A DNA stretch of 10,907 nt from positions 33,335 to 44,241 of the forward strand of contig JAGDVW010000088.1 in the NCBI GenBank assembly GCA_023255835.1, in the 5' to 3' direction. Source of the stretch: Candidatus Acetothermia bacterium (GTDB lineage Bacteria; Bipolaricaulota; Bipolaricaulia; Bipolaricaulales; Bipolaricaulaceae). Under the pieces are notes generated by a model. That model worked only from the letters and a program-made list of their open reading frames with translations, was not told the origin of the DNA and did not search any database. How positions within the stretch are numbered: position 1 is the stretch's first letter; the number at the start of each line of letters is the position of its first letter. A program made the translations under genes and the position numbers. Of the stretch, positions 4,805 to 10,907 are shown in pieces.

Positions 4805-7258
4805 ATGCGGAAGTTTTGGGCGTTCTTGCTTATAGCGATTTTGGGATTGGGCGCCTGGGCCCAAGTCCGGAACGGCGCCTGGGTGGATGAGGTGGTGTTC
4901 CAGGTCGAGCCGGACCGGGCCAAGGGCCTGGACATGCTCCGGACTGGGGCCATCGACCTCTATTGGTGGGATATTGCCGACCCCGACTTGGCCAAGATCA
5001 TTGTTTCCGAGCTCAATTACGCCAGGCTTGCCGGCGTCTACAACGAACTCACCTTCAACCCCTATGGGCCGGAGTTCAAGGACGGCCGGCTCAACCCCTT
5101 CTCCGATCCAGCCATCCGGGAGGCGGTGAACTGGCTGGTCGACCGGGATTACATCGTCTCCGAGTTCTATGGCGGCTTAACTGCTGTGCCTCGGTACTTC
5201 TGCATCTGCCCGTTCTTCCCGGACTACGCTCGTTATGCGGACGTGGCCCGGGCCCTGGAGCTCAAGTACGCCCACAACCCGGAGAAGGCTAAGGCCGTGA
5301 TCTTCGAGGAGATGCAGAAGCTCGGGGCCGAGTTCAAGGACGGGAAGTGGTATTACAAGGGCCAGCCGGTGGAGCTGATCTTCCTCATCCGCGTGGAGGA
5401 CCAGCGCCGCCAGATCGGCGACTACGTGGCCACCTTGTTCGAGCAGCTGGGCTTCACCGTGACGCGGCTCTATAAGACCTCCCGCGAGGCCTCCCCAATC
5501 TGGTTGCGCGGGGATCCCGCCGAGGGCAAGTGGCACGTGTACACTGGCGGATGGATCACCACCGTGGTGTCTCGCAGCGAGGCCGATAACTTTGGGTACT
5601 TCTACACCCCGCGGGGGAGCGGCTCGCCCCTCTGGCAGGCCTATAAACCCAGCCCGGAGTTCGACGAGGTCGCGGAGAAGCTCTGGACTTCGAGCTACAC
5701 CACGTTGGAGGAGCGGCGGGAACTCATGACCAAGGCCCTCGAGCTCTCCATGAAGGACTCGGTGCGGGTGTGGCTGGTGAACCAGCTCTCCTACCAGGCT
5801 TATGCGAAGAACGTGCAGGTGGCCGCGGACCTCGCTGGCGGCATCTCCGGCGCCTATCTGTGGGGCTTGACCGTGGGGTTTGTCGATCCGGCCACTGGCC
5901 AGCGCCTGGTGGGCGGGACCTTGCGCACCGCGAGCTCCAACATCCTTGTGGACCCTTGGAACCCCATCGCTGGCTCGAACTGGATCTTCGATATGACGCC
6001 CATCCGGGCCACGGCGGACTGGGGCACGGTCTACGATCCATACACGGGTCTCCTCTGGCCGCAGCGGATCGAGCGGGCTGAGGTCACCGTGAAGGAGGGC
6101 TTGCCGGTGAGCAAGACCCTGGACTGGGTGGACCTCCGGTTCGCCCCGGAGATCAAGGTGCCGGAGGATGCCTGGGTGGACTGGGACGCCGTAAACCAGA
6201 GGTTCATCACCGCCAAGGAGAAGTATCCGGAAGGCCTCACCGCCCTCACCAAGTGCGTGGTCTACTATCCTAAGGACCTCTGGTCCATACCTCTCCACGA
6301 CGGGAACACCCTCTCCCTTGGCGACTTCATCATGGGCATGATCCTCCAGTTCGACCGGGCCAAGGAAGAGTCTCCGATCTACGACGAGTCCTATGTTCCC
6401 AACTTCGAGAGCTTCATGGAGTACTTCAGGGGCGTGCGGATCATCTCCACTGACCCCTTGGTGATCGAGACCTACTCGGACCTTTGGTACCTGGATGCGG
6501 AGTGGATCGTGACCACTTGGTTCCCGTACTATAGCCAGGGTCCGGGGTTCTGGCACAACCTGGCCATCGGGATCAAGGCCGAGGCCGCGAAGGAGCTGGC
6601 CTTCTCCGCGGACAAGGCCAAGAAGCTCGGGGTGGACTGGATGAACTATATTGCCGGGCCGAGCTTGGACATCCTCGCCAAGTACCTGGACGAAGCCATC
6701 GCCACGAACTACATCCCCTATGCTCCCACCCTTGGCCAGTACGTGACGCCAGAGGAGGCGGCGACCCGCTACGCCAACCTCAAGGCCTGGTACGAGAAGG
6801 TCGGGAACTTCTGGGTGGGCTCCGGGCCGTTCTACGTGGCCGAGGCCAAGCCGGTGGAGAAGATCCTGGTCCTCAAGAGGTTTGAGAAGTATCCTGATCC
6901 AGCTACGAAGTGGTTGAGGTTCGCGGAGCCGCGGATCCCCACGGCGGAAGTGAGCTCGCCTGCGCCCGTGCTCAAGCTCGGCGCGCCTTGGGACTTCCAG
7001 GTGGAGGTCACCTTCAAGGATCAGCCCTATCCTCTTGCGGACATGGACTTCGTGACCTGCTTGCTCTTCGACGCGGAGGGGAACCTGGTCTATTCCGGCC
7101 GCGCTGAGGCTGTGAAGGATGGGCTCTTCGTCTTCTCCATCCCCTCCTCCGTCACGGCCACCCTGCCCGTGGGCCCGATCCGCTTGGAGGCCGTGGCGGT
7201 CTCCAAGGCTGTGGCCATCCCGGCCTTCGCCAAGGCGGAGTTCACGGCGGTGAAGTAA
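4805..7258 (+). CDS. Long solute-binding protein of a peptide-type ABC importer, apparently circularly permuted
   Basis: This 817-residue secreted protein has a signal peptide (1-19, cut after AWA) and would capture the solute for the permeases at 7335-9736. Family 5 motifs are present but in swapped order. Residues 27-340 carry what is normally the second half: VDEVVF (27-32), the DPAIREAVNW helix and LVDRD (101-115), NPEKAK (158-163), GDYVATLFEQLG (205-216) and PEFDEVAEKL (284-293) with LEERRELM (301-308). Residues 370-705 then carry what is normally the first half: GGTLR (370-374), HDG (498-500) and GSGPFYV (672-678) with a rough 'lkRfekYpdP' (689-699). A C-terminal beta-sandwich-like domain of ~100 residues (715-817) follows. 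Usual length is 500-650. Lysine is nearly always AAG. I recall similar long binding proteins in Chloroflexota but could not search. The family call is firm; the permutation is inferred from motif order. Confidence 0.9.
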   Translation: MRKFWAFLLIAILGLGAWAQVRNGAWVDEVVFQVEPDRAKGLDMLRTGAIDLYWWDIADPDLAKIIVSELNYARLAGVYNELTFNPYGPEFKDGRLNPFSDPAIREAVNWLVDRDYIVSEFYGGLTAVPRYFCICPFFPDYARYADVARALELKYAHNPEKAKAVIFEEMQKLGAEFKDGKWYYKGQPVELIFLIRVEDQRRQIGDYVATLFEQLGFTVTRLYKTSREASPIWLRGDPAEGKWHVYTGGWITTVVSRSEADNFGYFYTPRGSGSPLWQAYKPSPEFDEVAEKLWTSSYTTLEERRELMTKALELSMKDSVRVWLVNQLSYQAYAKNVQVAADLAGGISGAYLWGLTVGFVDPATGQRLVGGTLRTASSNILVDPWNPIAGSNWIFDMTPIRATADWGTVYDPYTGLLWPQRIERAEVTVKEGLPVSKTLDWVDLRFAPEIKVPEDAWVDWDAVNQRFITAKEKYPEGLTALTKCVVYYPKDLWSIPLHDGNTLSLGDFIMGMILQFDRAKEESPIYDESYVPNFESFMEYFRGVRIISTDPLVIETYSDLWYLDAEWIVTTWFPYYSQGPGFWHNLAIGIKAEAAKELAFSADKAKKLGVDWMNYIAGPSLDILAKYLDEAIATNYIPYAPTLGQYVTPEEAATRYANLKAWYEKVGNFWVGSGPFYVAEAKPVEKILVLKRFEKYPDPATKWLRFAEPRIPTAEVSSPAPVLKLGAPWDFQVEVTFKDQPYPLADMDFVTCLLFDAEGNLVYSGRAEAVKDGLFVFSIPSSVTATLPVGPIRLEAVAVSKAVAIPAFAKAEFTAVK

Positions 7259-7285
7259 AGGCGGAGGTGGGAAGGGAACGGATGG

Positions 7286-7320
7286 GGGCGCCGGTGGTTG
7301 TCCGCCGGCGCCCTTTTGTT
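7286..7320 (+). terminator. Intrinsic terminator after the long binding-protein gene
   Basis: A 12-bp stem (7286-7297 with 7302-7313, one G-T pair) closes on a four-base loop, TTGT, and is followed by TTTTGTT (7314-7320). It begins 27 bases after the stop codon. As at 431-465, the hairpin and T-tract overlap a promoter for the permeases downstream. Confidence 0.92.
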
Positions 7321-7325
7321 ATCCT
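7298..7325 (+). promoter_or_regulatory. Probable promoter embedded in the second terminator, driving the dppBCDF-like genes
   Basis: TATCCT (7320-7325) starts on the last T of the terminator's T-tract and ends exactly 9 bases before ATG 7335, the same distance as TATACT before ATG 480. A weaker -35, TTGTCC (7298-7303; 4 of 6), starts in the hairpin loop with a 16-bp spacer. Transcription near 7332 would give a near-leaderless message. A purine run (7326-7332) sits too close to the ATG to be a good ribosome site and would mostly lie upstream of that start. Weaker than 442-470, but the repeated layout supports it. Confidence 0.55.
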
Positions 7326-7334
7326 AGGGGAGCC

Positions 7335-8414
7335 ATGCTGGAAAACCTCAAGCGGCTTTTCTCTTATTTCTCGGTGCGGAGCTTCCTTCTCCTCTTCACC
7401 GTGGTGGTGGCCATCTATCTCATCATCATCATCGCCAACATGGGCGGGTACATGGACAAGATCAAGGAATCCGAGATCATGGAACAGGTCTATAACACGG
7501 TCCGGGGGAATCCCGCGCTTCAACGCCTTTCCCCGAGCGAGCTTCGGGCCATTTTGGATAAACAAATCGAAATCGCCAAGCGTCAGGCCGGCCTGGATAA
7601 ACCTTTCATAACTCGAAGTCTGGAGTACCTGATTCGGGGGATCACCTTGAACTTCGGCCGGGCCGAGCAGATGACGAGCGATAGCGGTTCAAACCAAGTC
7701 CGCTTGATCCTCCTTGAGCGCCTGCCCCATACCCTCCTCCTTTGGGGAACCGCTGATCTCCTGGTATTTTTTGTCTCCGTCTTTTTCGCGTTGGCTCTTT
7801 CCCGGCGCTATGGATCCTTTATAGACCGGTTGAGCGTATCCTTGGCCCCTCTTTCCACCCCGCCCGTGTGGTTCTACGGGATCCTCCTCATCCTCCTTTT
7901 TGCTTCCTTCCTTCGTCTCCTCCCTTACGGGGGCTTTGTGGATGCCCCGCCCCCTTCCACCACCTTGGCCTATGTTTTGAGCGTCATAAAACACATGATC
8001 CTCCCGGTGTTATCGGTCTTCATTGCCCTCATCTTCTCCAGCCTCTACAGCTGGCGCACGTTTTTCTTGATCTACTCTTCGGAGGACTATGTGGAGATGG
8101 CCAAGGCCAAGGGGTTGAGTTCCCGAGCCATCGAGCGCCGCTATATCCTTCGGCCAACCCTCCCTCCGATCGTCACCTCCTTTGCCATGATGATGATTTC
8201 CCTATGGATGGGGGGAATCGTGACCGAAACGGTTTTCGCCTGGCCGGGGTTGGGCCGGCTCCTTTATGACGCCATCCAACATGTAGATACACCGGTCATA
8301 GTGGGTTCCAACGTGATCTACGGTTACCTCCTGGCGATAACTGTGCTCCTTTTGGACTTCCTCTATGCGGCGTTGGACCCCCGCGTGCGCTTGGGCGGAG
8401 CAAGGAGGTCATGA
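7335..8414 (+). CDS. DppB/OppB-type ABC importer permease of the second system
   Basis: This 359-residue channel subunit has its first membrane helix at about 16-34. An extended extracytoplasmic region (35-120) is rich in charged helices and contains the family's AGLDKPF (85-91) and a LNFGRA segment (105-110). Further helices lie near 131-156, 170-193, 208-228, 270-290 and 325-345. The EAA loop that docks the ATPases is at about 241-268 (D-Y-V-E-M-A-K-A-K-G-L), followed by the usual TETVFAWPGLGRLL (287-300) and the closing LDPRVRLGG. The start ATG 7335 is the first after the terminator. Its stop overlaps the next start region (TGATG), which indicates tight coupling. It is slightly longer than a standard DppB because of the N-terminal external segment. 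Confidence 0.93.
   Translation: MLENLKRLFSYFSVRSFLLLFTVVVAIYLIIIIANMGGYMDKIKESEIMEQVYNTVRGNPALQRLSPSELRAILDKQIEIAKRQAGLDKPFITRSLEYLIRGITLNFGRAEQMTSDSGSNQVRLILLERLPHTLLLWGTADLLVFFVSVFFALALSRRYGSFIDRLSVSLAPLSTPPVWFYGILLILLFASFLRLLPYGGFVDAPPPSTTLAYVLSVIKHMILPVLSVFIALIFSSLYSWRTFFLIYSSEDYVEMAKAKGLSSRAIERRYILRPTLPPIVTSFAMMMISLWMGGIVTETVFAWPGLGRLLYDAIQHVDTPVIVGSNVIYGYLLAITVLLLDFLYAALDPRVRLGGARRS
8402..8408 (+). promoter_or_regulatory. Ribosome-binding site that decides the start of the second DppC-like gene
   Basis: AAGGAGG lies two bases before the ATG at 8411 and five bases before a second, in-frame ATG at 8414. The spacing favours 8414, giving a 440-residue protein and a one-base overlap with the stop of the upstream gene. 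If 8411 is used, only one extra methionine is added. Confidence 0.6.
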
Positions 8415-9736
8415 TGGGCTTTTGGGCAGTGTTCGCCGAACTCCGCCGCCATCCCTCCGCCATGGTGGGGCTTGTCATCATCTTCCTCCTTTTGGTGATG
8501 TCCATCTACGCGGTGATCCGGATCCCCTATTCCGAGGCGGTTCGGCTTTGGCGGGCGGGAGAGGTGGTCTGGTTGGAGAACCCCCGCAATGCTGCCCCCA
8601 AATGGTACAACTGGTTTGGGGCTGGCCTTCCGGAGACGATAAAGATCGAGACCGCTGCAGCCGAGAGGACGGAGGAGAGGGTTGGAGAGAGCACCAAGCG
8701 GGTTACTTATCGTCTGGCTTTCGATTTCCCCTATAAGCGTTTCCCTCAGGAATTGGCGCTTTTCTTCACGTCCACCTATACCACCGTCCCCCCGCAACTG
8801 GTGTTGAGCTGGCGCACGCCGGATGGCCGGGAGATCCCCCTTGGGACTCGTACGGTCCGTGGCGTCGAAAGATACGTGCTTTCCGGGGACTCCACCCTCC
8901 TCCGTCGGCTTGGCCGGGCTCCGGAGGAAAGCCTTTTTTCCGATCCCAAAAACCCTGAACAGGCTCTGAGTGGGCGCTATGAGCTTGTGATGGACGTCTA
9001 TACATTTGAGCCCGGGGCGAGCCTTTCGGCGAAATTCATCGTGTACGGCCGGGTTTATGGTTGGGCTGGCACGGATCATTTGCGGCGGGATCTGAGCATC
9101 GGCCTCCTTTGGGGGGCGCCCATAGCTGTGGCCTTCGGCTTCACCGCCGCTGTGGGAATAGCTCTCATCCAGTTCATCCTCTCGGGGATCGGTGCGTGGT
9201 TTGGTGGAGCGTTGGATATCCTCATCGATCGCCTCACGGAGCTCCGCATGATCCTCCCCCTTTTGCCGATCCTCATCCTGGTGGGCATGCTCTGGTCCCG
9301 GAGCATTTGGGTCATCTTGGCCACGCTCCTCATGTATGGGAGCATCGGCGGTTACAAGACTTATCGGGCCATGTTCTTGCAAGCCCGCGAGGCTCCGTAC
9401 ATCGAAGCGGCCAAGGCTTATGGGGCCGGGAACTTCCGCATCGTCTTCCGCTACCTTCTGCCGAGGCTCATCCCCGTCCTCATCCCGAGCTTCGTTTTGG
9501 CCATCCCGGACTATGTCTTCCTCGAGGCCAGTTTGGCTGTCCTGGGAATAGGAGACCCCATCCTCCCCACCTGGGGAAAGATAATCAACGATGCCTACAG
9601 TATGGGCGCGCACTTTAAAGGGCTTTATTATTGGCTTTTGGAGCCGGCCGCCCTCCTCATGATCACCGGGCTCGGGTTCGCCATGATCGGTTTTACTCTG
9701 GACCGGATCTTCAACCCGCGGTTGCGGAGCCTCTAG
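8414..9736 (+). CDS. DppC/OppC-type ABC importer permease with a large extracytoplasmic insert
   Basis: This 440-residue channel subunit pairs with the preceding DppB. After a cytoplasmic start (E-L-R-R-H-P-S) and the first membrane helix (about 16-35), an insert of about 175 residues (38-212) faces outward. Its second half is strand-rich and beta-sandwich-like (for example LALFFTS 114-120, QLVLSWRTP 128-136, YELVMDVYTF 189-198). The normal core then resumes at GWAGTDHLRRD (216-226), a drifted form of the family's 'GTDxxGRD' with the second Gly replaced by Arg. The EAA loop is at 329-350 (Y-I-E-A-A-K-A-Y-G-A-G-N-F), then LEASLAVLGIGDP (370-382) and the closing R-I-F-N-P-R-L-R. DppC proteins are usually near 300 residues. 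The insert may contact the long binding protein; that is inference. It is followed, 10 bases on, by the ATPase gene. Confidence 0.93.
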   Translation: MGFWAVFAELRRHPSAMVGLVIIFLLLVMSIYAVIRIPYSEAVRLWRAGEVVWLENPRNAAPKWYNWFGAGLPETIKIETAAAERTEERVGESTKRVTYRLAFDFPYKRFPQELALFFTSTYTTVPPQLVLSWRTPDGREIPLGTRTVRGVERYVLSGDSTLLRRLGRAPEESLFSDPKNPEQALSGRYELVMDVYTFEPGASLSAKFIVYGRVYGWAGTDHLRRDLSIGLLWGAPIAVAFGFTAAVGIALIQFILSGIGAWFGGALDILIDRLTELRMILPLLPILILVGMLWSRSIWVILATLLMYGSIGGYKTYRAMFLQAREAPYIEAAKAYGAGNFRIVFRYLLPRLIPVLIPSFVLAIPDYVFLEASLAVLGIGDPILPTWGKIINDAYSMGAHFKGLYYWLLEPAALLMITGLGFAMIGFTLDRIFNPRLRSL

Positions 9737-9741
9737 GGAGG
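9735..9741 (+). promoter_or_regulatory. Ribosome-binding site that decides the start of the DppD-like gene
   Basis: AGGGAGG lies five bases before ATG 9747. An in-frame GTG at 9741 overlaps the site itself, so 9747 is the preferred start. The site also overlaps the last bases of the upstream stop codon (TAG, 9734-9736). Confidence 0.6.
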
Positions 9742-9746
9742 TGGCC

Positions 9747-10757
9747 ATGGCTGAGCGGTCGATCTCCGCAAAGGAAACCGTGAGGGATCAACCCAACGCG
9801 AGTCAGTTCCTCCTCAACGTTTCCAACCTTCGCCTTTATTTCAAGACCACGAAGGGCGTGGTTCAGGCAGTGGACAACGTGAGTTTTTCCCTGGGGCGCC
9901 GGCGGTCCCTGGCGGTATTGGGGGAATCGGGCTGCGGCAAGACCTCCTTGGCCCGGGCCATCCTGCGCCTCCTTCCCCGCAACATCCATACTTTTTCCGG
10001 CGAGATCGTTTTGGACGGGGTGGACCTTATGAAGCTCGATGAGGAGAGGTTTCGCCGGGAGATCCGTTGGCGGAAGCTCTCCTTTGTGCCGCAGGCGGCC
10101 ATGAACGCCCTGAACCCGGTTTTACGCGTAGGCTACCAGGTCGCTGAACCCCTCATCGTGCATTTCGGCTTGGATCGGGATGAGGCGTTCAAGCGGGCGG
10201 AGGAGGTGGCCAGGGTGGTGGGGCTGCCCGTGGACTTCCTCAACCGCTACGCTTTCGAGCTCTCCGGGGGCATGCGTCAGCGGGCCATCATCGCCATGGC
10301 CCTCATCACCCGTCCAGAACTCATCATCCTCGACGAGCCCACTTCTGCCCTGGACGTGCTCACCCAAGCCAACATCATGAATTCCCTCAAGAAAATCAAG
10401 CAGGAATTCGACGTGACTTACATCCTCATCACCCACGATATCGCCACCTCCAGTGAGCTTGCCGACGAGGTTTTGGTGATGTACGCCGGACAGCTTGTGG
10501 AGCATAGTCCAGCCGCAAGGTTTTATAAAACCCCGGCGCATCCCTATGCGCAAAAGCTCATGGCCAGCGTTCCCACCCTGCGGGAGGATAAAACTTTGGA
10601 GTTCATCCCCGGCCAGCCGCCGAGCCTCATCAACCCACCCAAAGGTTGTCGGTTTGCTCAGCGCTGTCCCTACCGTTTTGAGCGCTGTGCGGAGGATCCG
10701 CCGGCCTTTTCCTTGGACGGAGGCGGGGTGGCCCGTTGCTGGCTTTTGGCGAGGTGA
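9747..10757 (+). CDS. dppD: DppD/OppD-type ABC importer ATPase
   Basis: This 336-residue cytoplasmic protein would power the second importer by binding and hydrolysing ATP under the permease pair. All motifs are intact: Walker A GESGCGKTS (59-67, Lys65), Q-loop at Gln116 (FVPQ), signature LSGGMRQR (172-179), Walker B LIILDE (192-197, Glu197), D-loop SALD (200-203) and switch His230 (LITHD). The C-terminal oligopeptide-type extension has FIPGQPP (286-292) and four cysteines (301, 307, 314, 331) in the spacing C-x5-C-x6-C-x16-C; related Dpp/Opp ATPases are, as I recall, reported to hold an iron-sulfur cluster with such a set. An N-terminal tail of about 20 residues precedes the domain. It lies between the DppC gene (10-bp gap) and a second ATPase gene (4-bp gap). 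Choosing dppD rather than dppF rests on order and the C-terminal layout. Confidence 0.94.
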   Translation: MAERSISAKETVRDQPNASQFLLNVSNLRLYFKTTKGVVQAVDNVSFSLGRRRSLAVLGESGCGKTSLARAILRLLPRNIHTFSGEIVLDGVDLMKLDEERFRREIRWRKLSFVPQAAMNALNPVLRVGYQVAEPLIVHFGLDRDEAFKRAEEVARVVGLPVDFLNRYAFELSGGMRQRAIIAMALITRPELIILDEPTSALDVLTQANIMNSLKKIKQEFDVTYILITHDIATSSELADEVLVMYAGQLVEHSPAARFYKTPAHPYAQKLMASVPTLREDKTLEFIPGQPPSLINPPKGCRFAQRCPYRFERCAEDPPAFSLDGGGVARCWLLAR

Positions 10758-10761
10758 GCCG

Positions 10762-10907
10762 ATGCCTGAAAACAACGTGCTTCTTTCGGTGAAAGATCTC
10801 CACACCTGGTACGAACTGCGCAAGTTCGGGTTCATCCGCGTGGGCTATGTGCGGGCCTTGGATGGGGTAAGTTTTGACTTGCGCTATGGCGAAGCCCTCA
10901 CCATCGT
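10762..10907 (+). CDS. DppF/OppF-type ABC importer ATPase, N-terminal fragment
   Basis: The gene runs off the window; 48 complete codons are visible. ATG 10762 follows GAGGTGA (10751-10757), which overlaps the stop of the DppD gene, with a 4-bp gap between the genes. The visible part shows V-L-L-S-V-K-D-L-H-T-W-Y, then a charged segment ELRKFGF, then YVRALDGVSFDL and a final YGEALTIV leading toward Walker A, which lies just beyond the edge. This is the normal start of an OppF/DppF ATPase, including the insertion between the first two strands that is typical of this subunit. With the upstream gene it would form the ATPase dimer of the second importer. No catalytic motif is visible in the fragment. 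Confidence 0.88.
   Translation, partial: MPENNVLLSVKDLHTWYELRKFGFIRVGYVRALDGVSFDLRYGEALTI

Noticed and set aside
4229..4864. N-terminal extension of the minus-strand gene up to 4864
   Set aside because: It would run antisense through the promoter and the whole small secreted gene, and the added sequence is His/Gly/Arg-rich shadow. The ATG at 4228 has a -10 at leaderless distance and begins directly before the membrane anchor.
5177..6556. Long minus-strand open frame (459 codons) opposite the long binding-protein gene
   Set aside because: The plus strand here encodes a recognisable binding protein. The antisense frame is His/Pro/Gly/Arg-rich with no family pattern and is expected from GC-rich codon bias.
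8363..9748. Long minus-strand open frame (461 codons) opposite the second DppC gene
   Set aside because: It is antisense to a clear permease with EAA loop. Composition is low-complexity charged/Pro/Gly and it has no ribosome site or promoter.
1..10907. CRISPR arrays, tRNA/rRNA genes, insertion sequences or phage genes
   Set aside because: Nothing of the kind is visible; nearly all of the window is accounted for by importer genes and the one minus-strand gene.

Overview
The window is a stretch of bacterial chromosome given over almost entirely to peptide/sugar-type (Dpp/Opp, 'family 5') ABC import. It is GC-rich with strong C/G third-position preference in the binding-protein genes. It uses Shine-Dalgarno starts inside operons and apparently leaderless or near-leaderless starts at operon heads. 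The protein styles (a long binding protein with a C-terminal beta domain, a DppC-type permease with a large extracytoplasmic insert) remind me of thermophilic or deep-branching bacteria such as Candidatus Bipolaricaulota (Acetothermia) or Chloroflexota/Anaerolineae. That placement is from memory and is low confidence.

Layout. (1) 1-420: the C-terminal end of a solute-binding protein, closed by a strong intrinsic terminator (431-465). (2) 480-2568: a DppB/DppC permease pair with an 8-bp overlap and no ATPase genes after it. It is read from a promoter whose -35 lies in the terminator hairpin and whose -10 abuts the terminator's T-tract. (3) 2555-4228, minus strand: a membrane-anchored extracytoplasmic protein of unknown function. 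It seems to carry two copies of a peptidase-MA-like (gluzincin) fold, both without the HExxH motif, joined by a TPR-like linker. (4) 4229-4363: a divergent promoter region. (5) 4364-7258: a small secreted beta-rich protein followed by an 817-residue solute-binding protein whose sequence motifs run in circularly permuted order. It is closed by a second strong terminator (7286-7320) that again contains a promoter. (6) 7335-10907 (running off the end): DppB, DppC (with a ~175-residue extracytoplasmic insert), DppD and the start of DppF, all tightly coupled.

How they work together. Each system has an abundant binding protein (codon-biased, with its own terminator) followed by a more weakly biased permease unit that restarts from a promoter fused to that terminator. 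This gives a simple way to set a high binding-protein:permease ratio. The second system is complete (binding protein, two permeases, two ATPases). The first has no ATPase genes in view and may borrow the DppD/DppF pair or use genes upstream of the window. The points most worth following up are the permuted binding protein, the repeated terminator-promoter fusion, and the duplicated inactive peptidase-like protein.
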